Below, in pieces: positions 17,594 through 27,406 of a stretch of DNA of 64,000 bases. The notes below the pieces were generated by a model that had not been told where the DNA came from, did no database searches, and saw nothing but the letters and a program-made list of their open reading frames with translations. The number at the start of each line of letters is the position of its first letter. Within the stretch, counting starts at the first letter, position 1. The translations under genes and the position numbers were made by a program. The stretch covers positions 1 through 64,000 of the forward strand of contig JAMCWK010000151.1 in assembly GCA_023481105.1 (NCBI GenBank), read 5' to 3'. This DNA is from Acidobacteriota bacterium. GTDB taxonomy: Bacteria > Acidobacteriota > Terriglobia > Acidiferrales > UBA7541.

Positions 17594-18952
17594 ATGGTGA
17601 CCCCGGCTCGACGCATCGCGTTTGATATCCTTCGGCGGGTAGAGGCGGAGGGCGCCTTTGCCGGCGAATTGCTGCATGCCAAGCTCAGCGGTGCGCGCGC
17701 GCAGATCAAGCGCGAAGACGCTGCGCTGGCGACGGAGTTGACGCAGGGCGTGCTGCGCTGGCAACGGCTGCTCGATTTCCTCATAGCGCGACAGACCGGC
17801 AAGCCCACGGCCACTCTCGACATCGAGGTTCTGCTTGCCCTGCGTCTCGGAATGTACCAGCTACGATTCCTCTCGCGTGTTCCGGGCTCCGCGGCGGTGA
17901 ACGAATCCGTCGAGCTGGTGAAGGCTGCGCGCAAGCGCTCGGCGGCTCCCCTGGTGAATGCGGTACTGCGCAAGGCCCCGCGCGAGGCGATCGAAAAATT
18001 GCTCCCACCTGACCTCGCGCCGGAATCAAGACTCGGCATCGTCCACTCGCATCCGGATTGGCTGGTGAGGCGTTGGCTCACGCGCTTCGGGGAAACACGT
18101 GCCGTCGCGCTGCTCGAAGCCAACAACCGCGCGCCGCGCCTGGCGTGCGCCGTCCACCAGCCAGCGCAGCGCGAGGCCATGGAACAGGAATTCCGGCATG
18201 CTGGGATGGAAGTGGAACCGGGAGCGTGGTTACGCAACTCGCTACTGATTCGCAGCGGCAATCCGGCTGCAAGCGAAAGTTTTCGCCGGGGCTGGTTCTC
18301 CATCCAGGACGAGGCTTCGCAAATGGTGGCGCATCTGCTCGACGTGCGCGAAGACGATTCCGTTCTCGATATCTGCGCGGCGCCCGGCGGGAAGACGGCA
18401 ATTCTCGCGCGCGCAGCAGGTCCGCAATCGCTGGTCGTGGCCGCCGATCTGCACGCGCATCGCCTGCAAGCCCTGCTCACGACGCTTGCCCGTCTCAACA
18501 TCGCTTCGGTGCGGAGGGTCGCACTCGACGCCACCAGTCCTCTTCCCTTCGGCCGGTCGTTCGCAAGAATTCTTTTGGACGCGCCGTGTTCCGGCACGGG
18601 CACGCTGGCGCGCAACCCGGAGATCCGCTGGCGCCTTCAGCCAGCCGATCTCTCTGACCTGCAACGCCGCCAGGTTGCATTGCTCAAGAATGCGCTTGTT
18701 CTGCTCGCTTCCGGCGGGCGACTTGTGTACTCCACTTGCTCGCTGGAGCCGGAGGAAAACGAACTCGTTGTGGACGAGGCGCTGCAAGCTGTCCGCGGTT
18801 TTCATCGCGTGCACGCCAGCGGCGCGCTCGAACCGCATTTGCGCGAAGGCGCGAGCACTACGCGCCTGTTCGCTCCCGACGGCGTTTTCCGCACATTTCC
18901 ACCGGAGCACGGCACCGACGGATTCTTCGCGGCGGCCGTCGAGCACGAATAG
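17594..18952 (+). CDS. rsmB: 16S rRNA (cytosine-C5)-methyltransferase RsmB
   Basis: NusB-like N-terminus plus DICAAPGGKTAILA, ILLDAPCSGTGTLARNPEIRW, LVYSTCSLEPEENE. Confidence 0.92.
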   Translation: MVTPARRIAFDILRRVEAEGAFAGELLHAKLSGARAQIKREDAALATELTQGVLRWQRLLDFLIARQTGKPTATLDIEVLLALRLGMYQLRFLSRVPGSAAVNESVELVKAARKRSAAPLVNAVLRKAPREAIEKLLPPDLAPESRLGIVHSHPDWLVRRWLTRFGETRAVALLEANNRAPRLACAVHQPAQREAMEQEFRHAGMEVEPGAWLRNSLLIRSGNPAASESFRRGWFSIQDEASQMVAHLLDVREDDSVLDICAAPGGKTAILARAAGPQSLVVAADLHAHRLQALLTTLARLNIASVRRVALDATSPLPFGRSFARILLDAPCSGTGTLARNPEIRWRLQPADLSDLQRRQVALLKNALVLLASGGRLVYSTCSLEPEENELVVDEALQAVRGFHRVHASGALEPHLREGASTTRLFAPDGVFRTFPPEHGTDGFFAAAVEHE

Positions 18953-18988
18953 CCGCCGACTCTTGCGACGGCTCCGCGCTGCGCTACA

Positions 18989-19723
18989 ATGTCCCGCATG
19001 GCACTCAGTGAAAGAGTTGAATCCTACGCGCGCCTGGGGCTTGGCATTCTGATTCTGCTGGGCGTCGCTTTTCTCAGCGCGATTACCGCTATACGACTCT
19101 CTATTCAAGGCCGCGAGGTGGAGGTCCCCAGAGTGGTGGGCTTGAAAGCCGGCGACGCGCAGACCTTGCTGGAATCGCGCCGGCTGGGCATGAAAATTGC
19201 CGATCGCGTGTACAGCGACCTGCCGCTCGATTTCGTCGTGCGGCAGAGCCCGCCGACAGGGACGCGCGTCAAGGTGCGCCAGCGCGCACACGTGGTGCTC
19301 AGCCTCGGGCCGCAGAAAGTATCCGTGCCCGCGCTCGTCGGGCAGAGCGCGCGCGCTGCACGCATCGAGCTGCTGCGCGCCGGACTGCAGGTCGGAGAGA
19401 TCACTTCGCTCTACATCGCGGACCACGAACCGGACGAGGTCGTGCAGCAAGATCCGCCGCCGCAATCGGCCAATTCCGGCAGCCCGCGGGTCAATCTGCT
19501 CGTGTCGCAGGAGGAGCGCCCTACCGAATATGTGATGCCCGACTTCTCCGGGCAAATGCTCGCGGAGGCGCAGCGCCACATTAGCGCGGCCGGTCTGCAC
19601 CTGACGAAAATTTCCTTCGCCCCAATGCCTACGTTGGCCAAAGGGACGGTGTCCGCACAGCTTCCGCTGCGGGGAGCCAGAATCGTTGCCGGAACGAACA
19701 TCGAGCTGCAAGTTGCCGAGTAA
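18989..19723 (+). CDS. Membrane-anchored PASTA-domain protein (no kinase domain)
   Basis: One N-terminal TM then three PASTA-like repeats (VPRVVGLKAGDAQTLLESRRLGM..., VPALVGQSARAARIELLRAGLQVG..., MPDFSGQMLAEAQRHISAAGL...). Confidence 0.85.
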   Translation: MSRMALSERVESYARLGLGILILLGVAFLSAITAIRLSIQGREVEVPRVVGLKAGDAQTLLESRRLGMKIADRVYSDLPLDFVVRQSPPTGTRVKVRQRAHVVLSLGPQKVSVPALVGQSARAARIELLRAGLQVGEITSLYIADHEPDEVVQQDPPPQSANSGSPRVNLLVSQEERPTEYVMPDFSGQMLAEAQRHISAAGLHLTKISFAPMPTLAKGTVSAQLPLRGARIVAGTNIELQVAE

Positions 19724-19761
19724 AGAGCACCTCGCGCTGTGCTAAAATTCCCGCGGAGATT

Positions 19762-20448
19762 GTGATGCTGCCTGCCATTGAAATCGCTCCATCCATTCTG
19801 GCCGCCGACTTTGCCCGGCTGGGCGAGGAGATTGCCGCGGTGGAGCGGGGCGGCGCGCGCATCCTTCATGTGGATGTGATGGACGGCCACTTCGTGCCCA
19901 ACATCTCCATCGGCGTGCCCGTAGTTTCTTCTTTGCGCAAGGCAACCACCCTGGTGCTGGATGTGCATCTGATGATCGAGGATGCCGCGCGGTACGTGGG
20001 GGCCTTTGCGGATGCCGGGGCGGACATGATTTCCGTGCACCAGGAAACGACCCCGCATCTGGATCGCGTGCTGGCGAGCATCCGCGAGCGCGAAATCGAG
20101 GCCGGCGTGGTGCTGAACCCGGCGACACCTGTGGCCACGCTCAGTGAAGTGCTACCGGTGGTTGATTTCGTCCTGGTGATGAGCGTGAATCCGGGCTTCG
20201 GCGGGCAGAAATTCATTCCCGGCTCGCTGGACAAACTTCGGCAGCTCAAAGAGCTGCGTTCGCGCTATAATTGGACGTACCGCATCGAAGTGGACGGAGG
20301 AATGGATTTGCAAAACGTCAGCGATGCCGTCCGTGCGGGTGCGGAGATTATTGTGGCTGGAACTTCAGTGTTTCGCACGCCCGACGCGGCCGAAGCGGTC
20401 CGTCGGTTGCGGCAGGTAGCCAGCGAAGCCCTGGCGCAGAAAGTGTAA
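19762..20448 (+). CDS. rpe: Ribulose-phosphate 3-epimerase
   Basis: IAPSILAADFARLGEEI, HVDVMDGHFVPNISIG, VLVMSVNPGFGGQKFIP, EVDGGMD. Confidence 0.95.
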   Translation: MMLPAIEIAPSILAADFARLGEEIAAVERGGARILHVDVMDGHFVPNISIGVPVVSSLRKATTLVLDVHLMIEDAARYVGAFADAGADMISVHQETTPHLDRVLASIREREIEAGVVLNPATPVATLSEVLPVVDFVLVMSVNPGFGGQKFIPGSLDKLRQLKELRSRYNWTYRIEVDGGMDLQNVSDAVRAGAEIIVAGTSVFRTPDAAEAVRRLRQVASEALAQKV

Positions 20449-21722
20449 TGAGAGTTATTCGCCTCCTCCAAATGAAACCGTGGTTTGCCCTGCTGCTGGG
20501 GTGTCTGCTTTTAAGCGGCTGCGGCAAAGGAAAGTCGAAGTCTGCCCTGCCGGACCTCAGCCAATCGGCGGAGCCCGACAAGGTCTTGTATGAAAAGGCT
20601 ATGGCCGACCTGAAAAAAAACCGTCACGAGATCGCCCGGCTGACGCTGCAAACCCTGATCAACACGTATCAGGACAGCGAATACCTGGCCAAGGCCAAGT
20701 TAGCGATCGCGGATTCTTTTTACGATGAGGGCACCACCAGCGGATTGACGCAAGCGGTTGCAGAATACAAAGACTTCATTACCTTCTTCGAGTTTCTGAC
20801 AGAGGAGGCTTCGTACGCACAATACCGCATCGGCATGGCGCATTTTCGACGCATGGAAAAGCCCGATCGGGATCGCACTCAGGCCAAGCTCGCCGAGCAG
20901 GAATTCCAGGCATTCGTACTTCGCTACGCCGACAACAAACTTTTCACGGACGCGGAGCAGCGTTTGCGCGAAGTGCAGGAAGTGCTGGCCGAAGGCGACT
21001 TCCGCATTGCTCGATTTTATTATCTGAAGGACACTCCAAACGCGCGCCGCGCAGCCATCCTTCGGCTTTCTGAAATCGTGGACCGTTACCCCCTCTATAG
21101 CCAGGCGGACCGCGCACTGTGGATGCTAGGGGAAGCCCTGGCGAAGGATGAGAAGACGCAGCACCTCGCGCCGCGTTACTTCAGCCGCATCGTGCAAGAT
21201 TATCCGGATTCGGCTTTTGTCGATGACGCTAAAACGAAACTTGTCAAAATGAATTTGCCGGTCCCGCAGCCCAACCCCGAGGCGTTAGCTCGCATCCAGA
21301 AAGAAAAGGAGACTGGCCAGGAGCGGGCGGGAATGTTGCGTCGCGCCCTCGGCATGTTTAAGAGCGGCCCGGATCTCACTGCGGCGGCCCATTCCGGCAA
21401 GCCCAACTTGAATCCGCCCAGCGAAGCCATGGCTGGAGAGTCCCTGCTTTCTGGAGCAGGCAACCTGAGCGTTACAGGGACCGCTACGGGAACGTCCGGA
21501 GAGCCTGTCTCGACAGTTCCGACGGCGCCCGGGGCGACCAGCGCTCCTGCGAAGGCCGGCGAGGCCGGGGCCAACCCTGCATCCGGCACCCCTGCCAAGC
21601 CCGTGGACATCACCAAAAAAAGCAAGGCGGATTTGGAAAAAGAGAAGAAAGAGAAAGAGAAAAAGGAAAAAGAATCCTCCAGCAAGAAAAAGAAGGGTCT
21701 CCGCAAACTGATTCCCTGGTAA
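20448..21722 (+). CDS. bamD: BamD-like outer membrane assembly lipoprotein with long low-complexity C-terminal tail
   Basis: Lipobox LLLSGC; TPR-like YEKAMADLKKNRHEIARLTLQTLINTYQDSEYLAKAKLAIADSFYDEG; tail ends KADLEKEKKEKEKKEKESSSKKKKGLRKLIPW. ATG overlaps the rpe stop (TAATG). Confidence 0.85.
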   Translation: MRVIRLLQMKPWFALLLGCLLLSGCGKGKSKSALPDLSQSAEPDKVLYEKAMADLKKNRHEIARLTLQTLINTYQDSEYLAKAKLAIADSFYDEGTTSGLTQAVAEYKDFITFFEFLTEEASYAQYRIGMAHFRRMEKPDRDRTQAKLAEQEFQAFVLRYADNKLFTDAEQRLREVQEVLAEGDFRIARFYYLKDTPNARRAAILRLSEIVDRYPLYSQADRALWMLGEALAKDEKTQHLAPRYFSRIVQDYPDSAFVDDAKTKLVKMNLPVPQPNPEALARIQKEKETGQERAGMLRRALGMFKSGPDLTAAAHSGKPNLNPPSEAMAGESLLSGAGNLSVTGTATGTSGEPVSTVPTAPGATSAPAKAGEAGANPASGTPAKPVDITKKSKADLEKEKKEKEKKEKESSSKKKKGLRKLIPW

Positions 21723-21890
21723 GCACGGACCGCTGCTTACAGTCCCCCTCCTTTCCACCCATCCGGCTACGTAAGTTGCTGGCTCCAGTGCTGCGGCTTT
21801 CGGTTGACTCCCGAAGCGATAAAGTGTTACCAATAACACCACAATCTGCGGACGCCAGCCTGCGTCGCGCATGATCTGGGGGAGCGCCGG

Positions 21891-23351
21891 GTGAAGATCC
21901 TGGTCGCGGACGACAATCGCAGCATTCCGAAAAAAGTGACCGAAGCCCTGAAGGATCTGGGCTACGAAGTCCTGGGTGTGGGACACGGCGAAGCCGCGGT
22001 CAAGAAGATGCCGGAATTCATGCCGGACCTGGTCCTCGCGGACGTCTTCATGCCCGTGCGCAATGGCTACGAAGTCTGCGAGTTTGTCAAAAACGACCAG
22101 CGCTTCGCGCACATTCCCGTCGTACTGCTCGTCGGCGCCTTCGACCCCATAGATCAGCACGAGGTCAAACGCGTCCGCGCAGACGGCCTGCTGAAAAAGC
22201 CTTTTGACCCGCCCAGCGATTTGTTGGAAATGGTCAAGACGATGCTGGAAAAGTCCGCGCAGGCGCGGCCCGCTGCGGAAACGAAAGCTGGTGGGCCGAG
22301 AGTCGGCGATACAGTGGAACTCTCCGCAACAGAAATGAAAGGGCTGACACCGGAAACCAAACCGCCGGAGCCGGAACCGGAAATCGAAGAATTCGCCACT
22401 CGCCCGGCGCGCGTCGAGTTCGGCGAAAGTTCGGAAGGCATGTCCTTCGGCGAACTCCTGGAAGCTCCCGCGGAAACAGAAGCGCCCAAAGTCATTGAAA
22501 AAGGCCCGAAGCCAGAAGCCGAAGGCTTCCGCGCTTCCAGCGTTCCAGACATTGAATTTGCCGGTGAGAAGGAAGAGGAGGAGGAAGAAGCCAGCCAGCC
22601 GTCGGGTCCGCCAGCCGCTGCGGAAGCGCCGCCTTGGGGCGCAGCAATGCACGCCGAAACCGAAGCAGCAGCTACAGAGGCGGCCGCTCCGCCGGAAACG
22701 CCGCAGTGGGGTGGCATTGAAGTTCCTGCCAAAGAGCCGTCACCTGAGGAGCCTCCCATCAAAGTGGAGTTCGAACCTTCGGAGCCAATGGAACTGGTCC
22801 TCGACGAGGCCGAAGCGCCTGCCGAATCGCATGTGGAGGCCGGGCCGCTTCCCGAGCTGGCTTCTACACCGGATGAGTTTATGTCCGCGGCGGCTTCATC
22901 CGCTGCCCCGCCAGCGACCGCGCCGAAACCCGAGGCGCCTGCGGCAACCGCCAAAGCTCCGGAGTTTGCAGCAGAGCCCTTTTCGATTCCGTCCATGGAA
23001 GAAGTAGCAGCGCCGCCAGCGGCTGTGGAGCCTGCTCCGCCGCCGGAGCCGCCACCAGTAGCAGCGGTTGAGCCTCCGCGCGCGCCTGCGCCGATGATTC
23101 CTCCGCCGATGGAAATCCCGCGCATCATGCGCCCACCGGAGCCGGAGCCCCCGGCGCCAGCACAGCCCGCTCCATTCACCGGCAACACGGACGCTTTTGC
23201 CCGCCCGCACGTGAATCCCGCGGACGTGGATGCCATCGTCGAAAAGGTCATCGCCCGGCTGCAAAAAGGCGTGCTGGACCAGATTACCCGCGACATTCTG
23301 CGCCCCATCATTGAGGCGCTGGTGGCGCGGGAAATCCAAAACAAGCAGTAG
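21891..23351 (+). CDS. Response-regulator receiver (REC) protein with Pro/Ala/Glu-rich linker and short conserved-looking C-terminal helix
   Basis: GTG start; KILVADDNRSIPKKVTEALKDLGYEV...PDLVLADVFMPVRNGYEVCEFVK...HIPVVLLVGAF...GLLKKPFDP. C-term VDAIVEKVIARLQKGVLDQITRDILRPIIEALVAREI. Confidence 0.85.
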   Translation: MKILVADDNRSIPKKVTEALKDLGYEVLGVGHGEAAVKKMPEFMPDLVLADVFMPVRNGYEVCEFVKNDQRFAHIPVVLLVGAFDPIDQHEVKRVRADGLLKKPFDPPSDLLEMVKTMLEKSAQARPAAETKAGGPRVGDTVELSATEMKGLTPETKPPEPEPEIEEFATRPARVEFGESSEGMSFGELLEAPAETEAPKVIEKGPKPEAEGFRASSVPDIEFAGEKEEEEEEASQPSGPPAAAEAPPWGAAMHAETEAAATEAAAPPETPQWGGIEVPAKEPSPEEPPIKVEFEPSEPMELVLDEAEAPAESHVEAGPLPELASTPDEFMSAAASSAAPPATAPKPEAPAATAKAPEFAAEPFSIPSMEEVAAPPAAVEPAPPPEPPPVAAVEPPRAPAPMIPPPMEIPRIMRPPEPEPPAPAQPAPFTGNTDAFARPHVNPADVDAIVEKVIARLQKGVLDQITRDILRPIIEALVAREIQNKQ

Positions 23352-23526
23352 CCTGCTAGAACTGCGCATTCACCGTTTGTCGTGTCCCTACAATTCTTCT
23401 CTTCAGGCCGCAATTGACGCTTGGAAGCATTGCCCCCTATAGTAAGTAGTTTGTTTTCCGCCGGCCGCGCCACAGTGTGCCGCGTGCTGGCATTGCTGCA
23501 AAATCCAAAGGATCCATTCGACCCTC

Positions 23527-26337
23527 ATGGCGCGAGAAATTTCCAAAACGTACGAGCCCAACGAAATCGAAAAACGCTGGGCGCAGAAATGGGTGGACGA
23601 CGCGCTGTTCCGCGCGGACGCCAGCGCGCCGGGCCCGGTCTTCTCCATCATCATTCCCCCGCCTAACGTGACCGGTTCGATCCACATCGGGCACATGCTC
23701 GAGCACACGCAGATTGACACTCTGGTGCGCTGGCATCGCATGCGCGGGCACAACACGCTCTGGCTGCCCGGCATGGACCACGCCGGAATCGCTACGCAGG
23801 TGGTTGTGGAACGCCTGCTCGCCGCCGAAGGGCTTTCGCGAAAACAGATGGGTCGCGAGGAATTCGAGCGGCGCGTTTGGGAATGGAAAGCAACGAGCGG
23901 TGGCACCATCAAGAAGCAGTTGATTCGCCTGGGCGCGTCGTGCGACTGGTCGCGCGAGCGCTTCACACTGGATCCGCCGCTGTACCGCGCGGTGCTGGAA
24001 GCTTTCCTGCGGCTCTATCGCGAAGGCTTGATTTATCGCGGACGCTACATGGTCAACTGGTGCCCGCGCTGCATGACGGCGCTGAGCGATCTCGAAACCG
24101 TGCACCAGGAACGTCAGGGACATCTCTGGTTCATCCGCTACCCGGTTGTCGGATCGAGCGATTCCATCGTTGTCGCCACGACGCGCCCGGAGACGATGCT
24201 GGGCGACACGGCAGTCGCCGTTCATCCGGAGGACGACCGCTACAAGCGCTTCATTGGAAGAAAAGTATTGTTGCCGCTGATGGAGCGCGAAATCCCCGTC
24301 ATCGCCGACGCCATGGTGGACCGCGAATTCGGCACCGGTGCGGTGAAGGTCACGCCCGCGCACGACCCCAACGATTTCGAGCTGAGCAAGCGGCACAACC
24401 TGCCCGAAGTGGACATCTTGAACGACGACGGCACGCTCACCGCCGCGGCCGGCACGTACGCGGGGCTGGAGCGCTTTGCCGCGCGCAAGGAAGTTGTCGC
24501 CGCGCTAACGGCGCAAGGGTTGCTAGAGAAAACGGTCAACCACACGCACTCCGTCGGCGTTTGCGACCGCTGCAAGACGGTCGTTGAGCCGCGCGTCTCT
24601 ACGCAGTGGTTCTGCAAAATGCAGCCGCTGGCCAAAGAAGCCATCCAGGTGGTGCGCGAAGGCTTGATTCCCGTCGTTCCTGAGAATCAGAGAACGATCT
24701 ATCTGAACTGGATGGAGAACATCCGCGATTGGTGCATCTCGCGCCAACTCTGGTGGGGACACCGCATACCCATCTGGCACTGCGCCGATTGCAAAGGCAT
24801 GACTCCGGCGGCGGATTCGCGCGTGGAAATCGTCAACGGGCGCGCGCAAGCCGCCGGCGTGCCAAAGAAATGTTCGGGTTGCGGCAGCGCAAACATTGCG
24901 CAAGACCCTGACGTGCTCGACACGTGGTTCAGTTCCGGTTTGTGGCCTTTTTCCACGCTGGGCTGGCCGGACGAAACTGAAGATTTGAAAAAGTTTTACC
25001 CCACTTCCCTGCTCATCAGCGGCTACGACATTCTTTTCTTCTGGGACGCTCGCATGATCATGATGGCGCTGCATCTGATGCCGCGCGACAAGATCGAAGA
25101 GCGCATTCCCTTCCGCGCGCTGTACCTGCATGCGTTGGTGCGCGACCCCGAAGGCCTGAAAATGTCCAAGACGCGCGGCAACGTCGTGGACCCGCTCGAG
25201 ATCATCGAGAAGCATGGCACCGACGCGCTGCGCTTCGCCCTCGCGGTGATGGCCGCTCCCGGCACGGACATCGCCCTCAGCGAGGAGCGCATCCTCAGTT
25301 ACCGCGCCTTCGCCAATAAAATCTGGAATGCCACGCGCTTCCTCTTCTTGTCCATTCAAAAGTACGAGGAGGAAACGAGTCATCCATCTTCCAGTTGGCT
25401 CAAACCATTTCCGCATGTAGGCGCAGGTTTCCCCGTACCAGATCAGCCGAACGAAATGTGGAATCGATTGTGGTCGGGCGTCGACACCGAGGTGCCGGAC
25501 AAATGGATTGTTGCCCGTCTGATGAAAACAGTTCGCGAAGCAAACGAAGCGCTTGCGGAATTCCGATTTCATGAGGCCTCGCAGTCGATTTACAGCTTTG
25601 TCTGGCACGATTTGTGCGATTGGTATGTGGAATGGATCAAGCTACAACTATCGACAAGCATTGAACCTTGGGAGAAGTTGGCGTTCATAAAAAGACTAAC
25701 GCACGTATTTGAAGAAACTCTACGTTTGCTCCACCCGTTCATGCCCTTCATCTCGGAAGAGATCTGGCAACAGCTTCCACATACGACGCAATCTATCGCA
25801 GTTGCTCCCTACCCCGAATTCTGGCAACCCCCGATCATGTACTCGTGGGCTGAGAGGCAAATGGCGATTCTTCAGAACGCTGTCCTCGTAGTTCGAAACA
25901 TACGGGCTGAGCACAAGATTGATCCCAAGAGAAAACTGGCGGCCCAATTTAAAACCTCGAACCAAGAAGTATTGAAATTGTTCATCGACTACAAAGCCTG
26001 GATTCAGAACCTCGGAAGGTTGAGCGAGTTTAGCCCGTGTCCTGTGGAGTTGCAGCAGGATGGGGGAGTCATCCGTCACACATCACAATTCGATCTCCGG
26101 ATTGAGTTTGGGGAAACGGTCGACCTCTCCGCTGAGTTGAGCAAGTTGCGCAAGGACATTGACTACATTGCGAAGGATATTGAGGACAAGCGTAAGAAAC
26201 TGGCTGACCAAACCTTCCGCAGCCGCGCTCCCGAAAATGTCGTAAAGTCCATGGAGAGCAAGCTGGCCGAGCGGATGGTGGAACACCAGAAATTAAGCGA
26301 TCGGCTGAGGCAGTTGGAAAAATCGGCGTCAGCATGA
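23527..26337 (+). CDS. valS: Valyl-tRNA synthetase
   Basis: PPPNVTGSIHIGHMLEHT (HIGH), KMSKTRGNVVDP (KMSKS), C-terminal coiled coil. Confidence 0.96.
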   Translation: MAREISKTYEPNEIEKRWAQKWVDDALFRADASAPGPVFSIIIPPPNVTGSIHIGHMLEHTQIDTLVRWHRMRGHNTLWLPGMDHAGIATQVVVERLLAAEGLSRKQMGREEFERRVWEWKATSGGTIKKQLIRLGASCDWSRERFTLDPPLYRAVLEAFLRLYREGLIYRGRYMVNWCPRCMTALSDLETVHQERQGHLWFIRYPVVGSSDSIVVATTRPETMLGDTAVAVHPEDDRYKRFIGRKVLLPLMEREIPVIADAMVDREFGTGAVKVTPAHDPNDFELSKRHNLPEVDILNDDGTLTAAAGTYAGLERFAARKEVVAALTAQGLLEKTVNHTHSVGVCDRCKTVVEPRVSTQWFCKMQPLAKEAIQVVREGLIPVVPENQRTIYLNWMENIRDWCISRQLWWGHRIPIWHCADCKGMTPAADSRVEIVNGRAQAAGVPKKCSGCGSANIAQDPDVLDTWFSSGLWPFSTLGWPDETEDLKKFYPTSLLISGYDILFFWDARMIMMALHLMPRDKIEERIPFRALYLHALVRDPEGLKMSKTRGNVVDPLEIIEKHGTDALRFALAVMAAPGTDIALSEERILSYRAFANKIWNATRFLFLSIQKYEEETSHPSSSWLKPFPHVGAGFPVPDQPNEMWNRLWSGVDTEVPDKWIVARLMKTVREANEALAEFRFHEASQSIYSFVWHDLCDWYVEWIKLQLSTSIEPWEKLAFIKRLTHVFEETLRLLHPFMPFISEEIWQQLPHTTQSIAVAPYPEFWQPPIMYSWAERQMAILQNAVLVVRNIRAEHKIDPKRKLAAQFKTSNQEVLKLFIDYKAWIQNLGRLSEFSPCPVELQQDGGVIRHTSQFDLRIEFGETVDLSAELSKLRKDIDYIAKDIEDKRKKLADQTFRSRAPENVVKSMESKLAERMVEHQKLSDRLRQLEKSASA

Positions 26338-26391
26338 ACCCAACCACCCGCTAGGGCACAATCCGCTGCACCGGACGCCCCGGCACCCCGC

Positions 26392-27345
26392 ATGAAAGAA
26401 ACTGCCAAAATCGTGGAACTGAACTGGGATGCGGAAGATATTGCGTTGTTGGTGCGCAACGCGCTCGCCGAAGACCTTGTGGAAGGCGCCGGCTTTGCCG
26501 CCGTGGACCACACCGCGCACACCATCGTGGACGCGCACGCCACGGCCAGCGCCAGAATTGTCGCCAAACAAAAATTGATTCTTGCCGGACTTCCGCTTGC
26601 TGAGCGGATTTTCCGCCAGCTCGACGCCGCCATCCGCGTGGAGAGAAACTTCGAAGAGGGCGCGCAGATTCCCTCTGATGCCGTCGTCGCTCAAGTTCAA
26701 GGTTCCGCTCGCGCCATACTTACCGGCGAGCGCACCGCACTCAATTTTCTCGCACGGCTTTCCGGCGTGGCCACCTGCACGCGGCAGTTCGTGGACGCCA
26801 TCGCCGGCACCCGGGCGCGCATTCGCGACACGCGCAAGACTACTCCCTTGCTGCGGGCGCTGGAAAAATACGCGGTGCGATTGGGCGGGGGCGTGAATCA
26901 CCGCTTCGGGCTCTACGACGCCATGCTCATCAAGGAAAATCACATTGCACTGGCCGGCAGCGTGACGGAAGCGATTCGCCGCGCGCACGAACACCAGCAC
27001 GCGCATCGCGAAACTACCGCCTACGAGTCCTTTGGCCCCGGTCCTGCGCGCGAAGTCTTGCCCATTCAGGTCGAGGTGCGCAATGAGGCTGAGCTCCGCG
27101 AAGCGTTGTCCGCGGGCGCCGATTCCGTGCTGCTCGACAATCTACTTCCGACGCAAGCCACGGCGTTCGTCACCCTGGTTCGCCGCGAACGCGCAACGTG
27201 CCTAGTGGAAATTTCCGGCGGCGTGACGCTGGCCAATGTTCGTGCTTACGCGGATTCCGGCGCCGACTTTATTGCCATCGGCGCGCTGACGCATTCCGCT
27301 CCCGCGGCGGATTTCTCGCTGCTAGTCGAGTCGCCCTCGGCGTAA
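26392..27345 (+). CDS. nadC: Nicotinate-nucleotide pyrophosphorylase (carboxylating)
   Basis: ERTALNFLARLSGVAT, RDTRKTTPLLRALEKYAVRLGGGVNHRFGLYDAMLIKENH, EISGGVTL. Confidence 0.95.
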   Translation: MKETAKIVELNWDAEDIALLVRNALAEDLVEGAGFAAVDHTAHTIVDAHATASARIVAKQKLILAGLPLAERIFRQLDAAIRVERNFEEGAQIPSDAVVAQVQGSARAILTGERTALNFLARLSGVATCTRQFVDAIAGTRARIRDTRKTTPLLRALEKYAVRLGGGVNHRFGLYDAMLIKENHIALAGSVTEAIRRAHEHQHAHRETTAYESFGPGPAREVLPIQVEVRNEAELREALSAGADSVLLDNLLPTQATAFVTLVRRERATCLVEISGGVTLANVRAYADSGADFIAIGALTHSAPAADFSLLVESPSA

Positions 27346-27406
27346 CGGCGGGTTTACCCCGCCGCCCCTGCTTGTAGTAAGCTCTTTCCGCTTCGCAGGA
27401 GTTCCC

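Noticed and set aside
21719-21740. GTAAGCA...TGCTTAC inverted repeat over the bamD stop as a terminator
   Set aside because: Only 7-bp stem with 8-nt loop and no following T-run; insufficient for a terminator call.
22154-23473. 439-aa minus-strand ORF opposite the REC protein
   Set aside because: Low-complexity Ser/Gly/Ala product produced by the GC-rich Pro/Ala/Glu linker of the real plus-strand gene.
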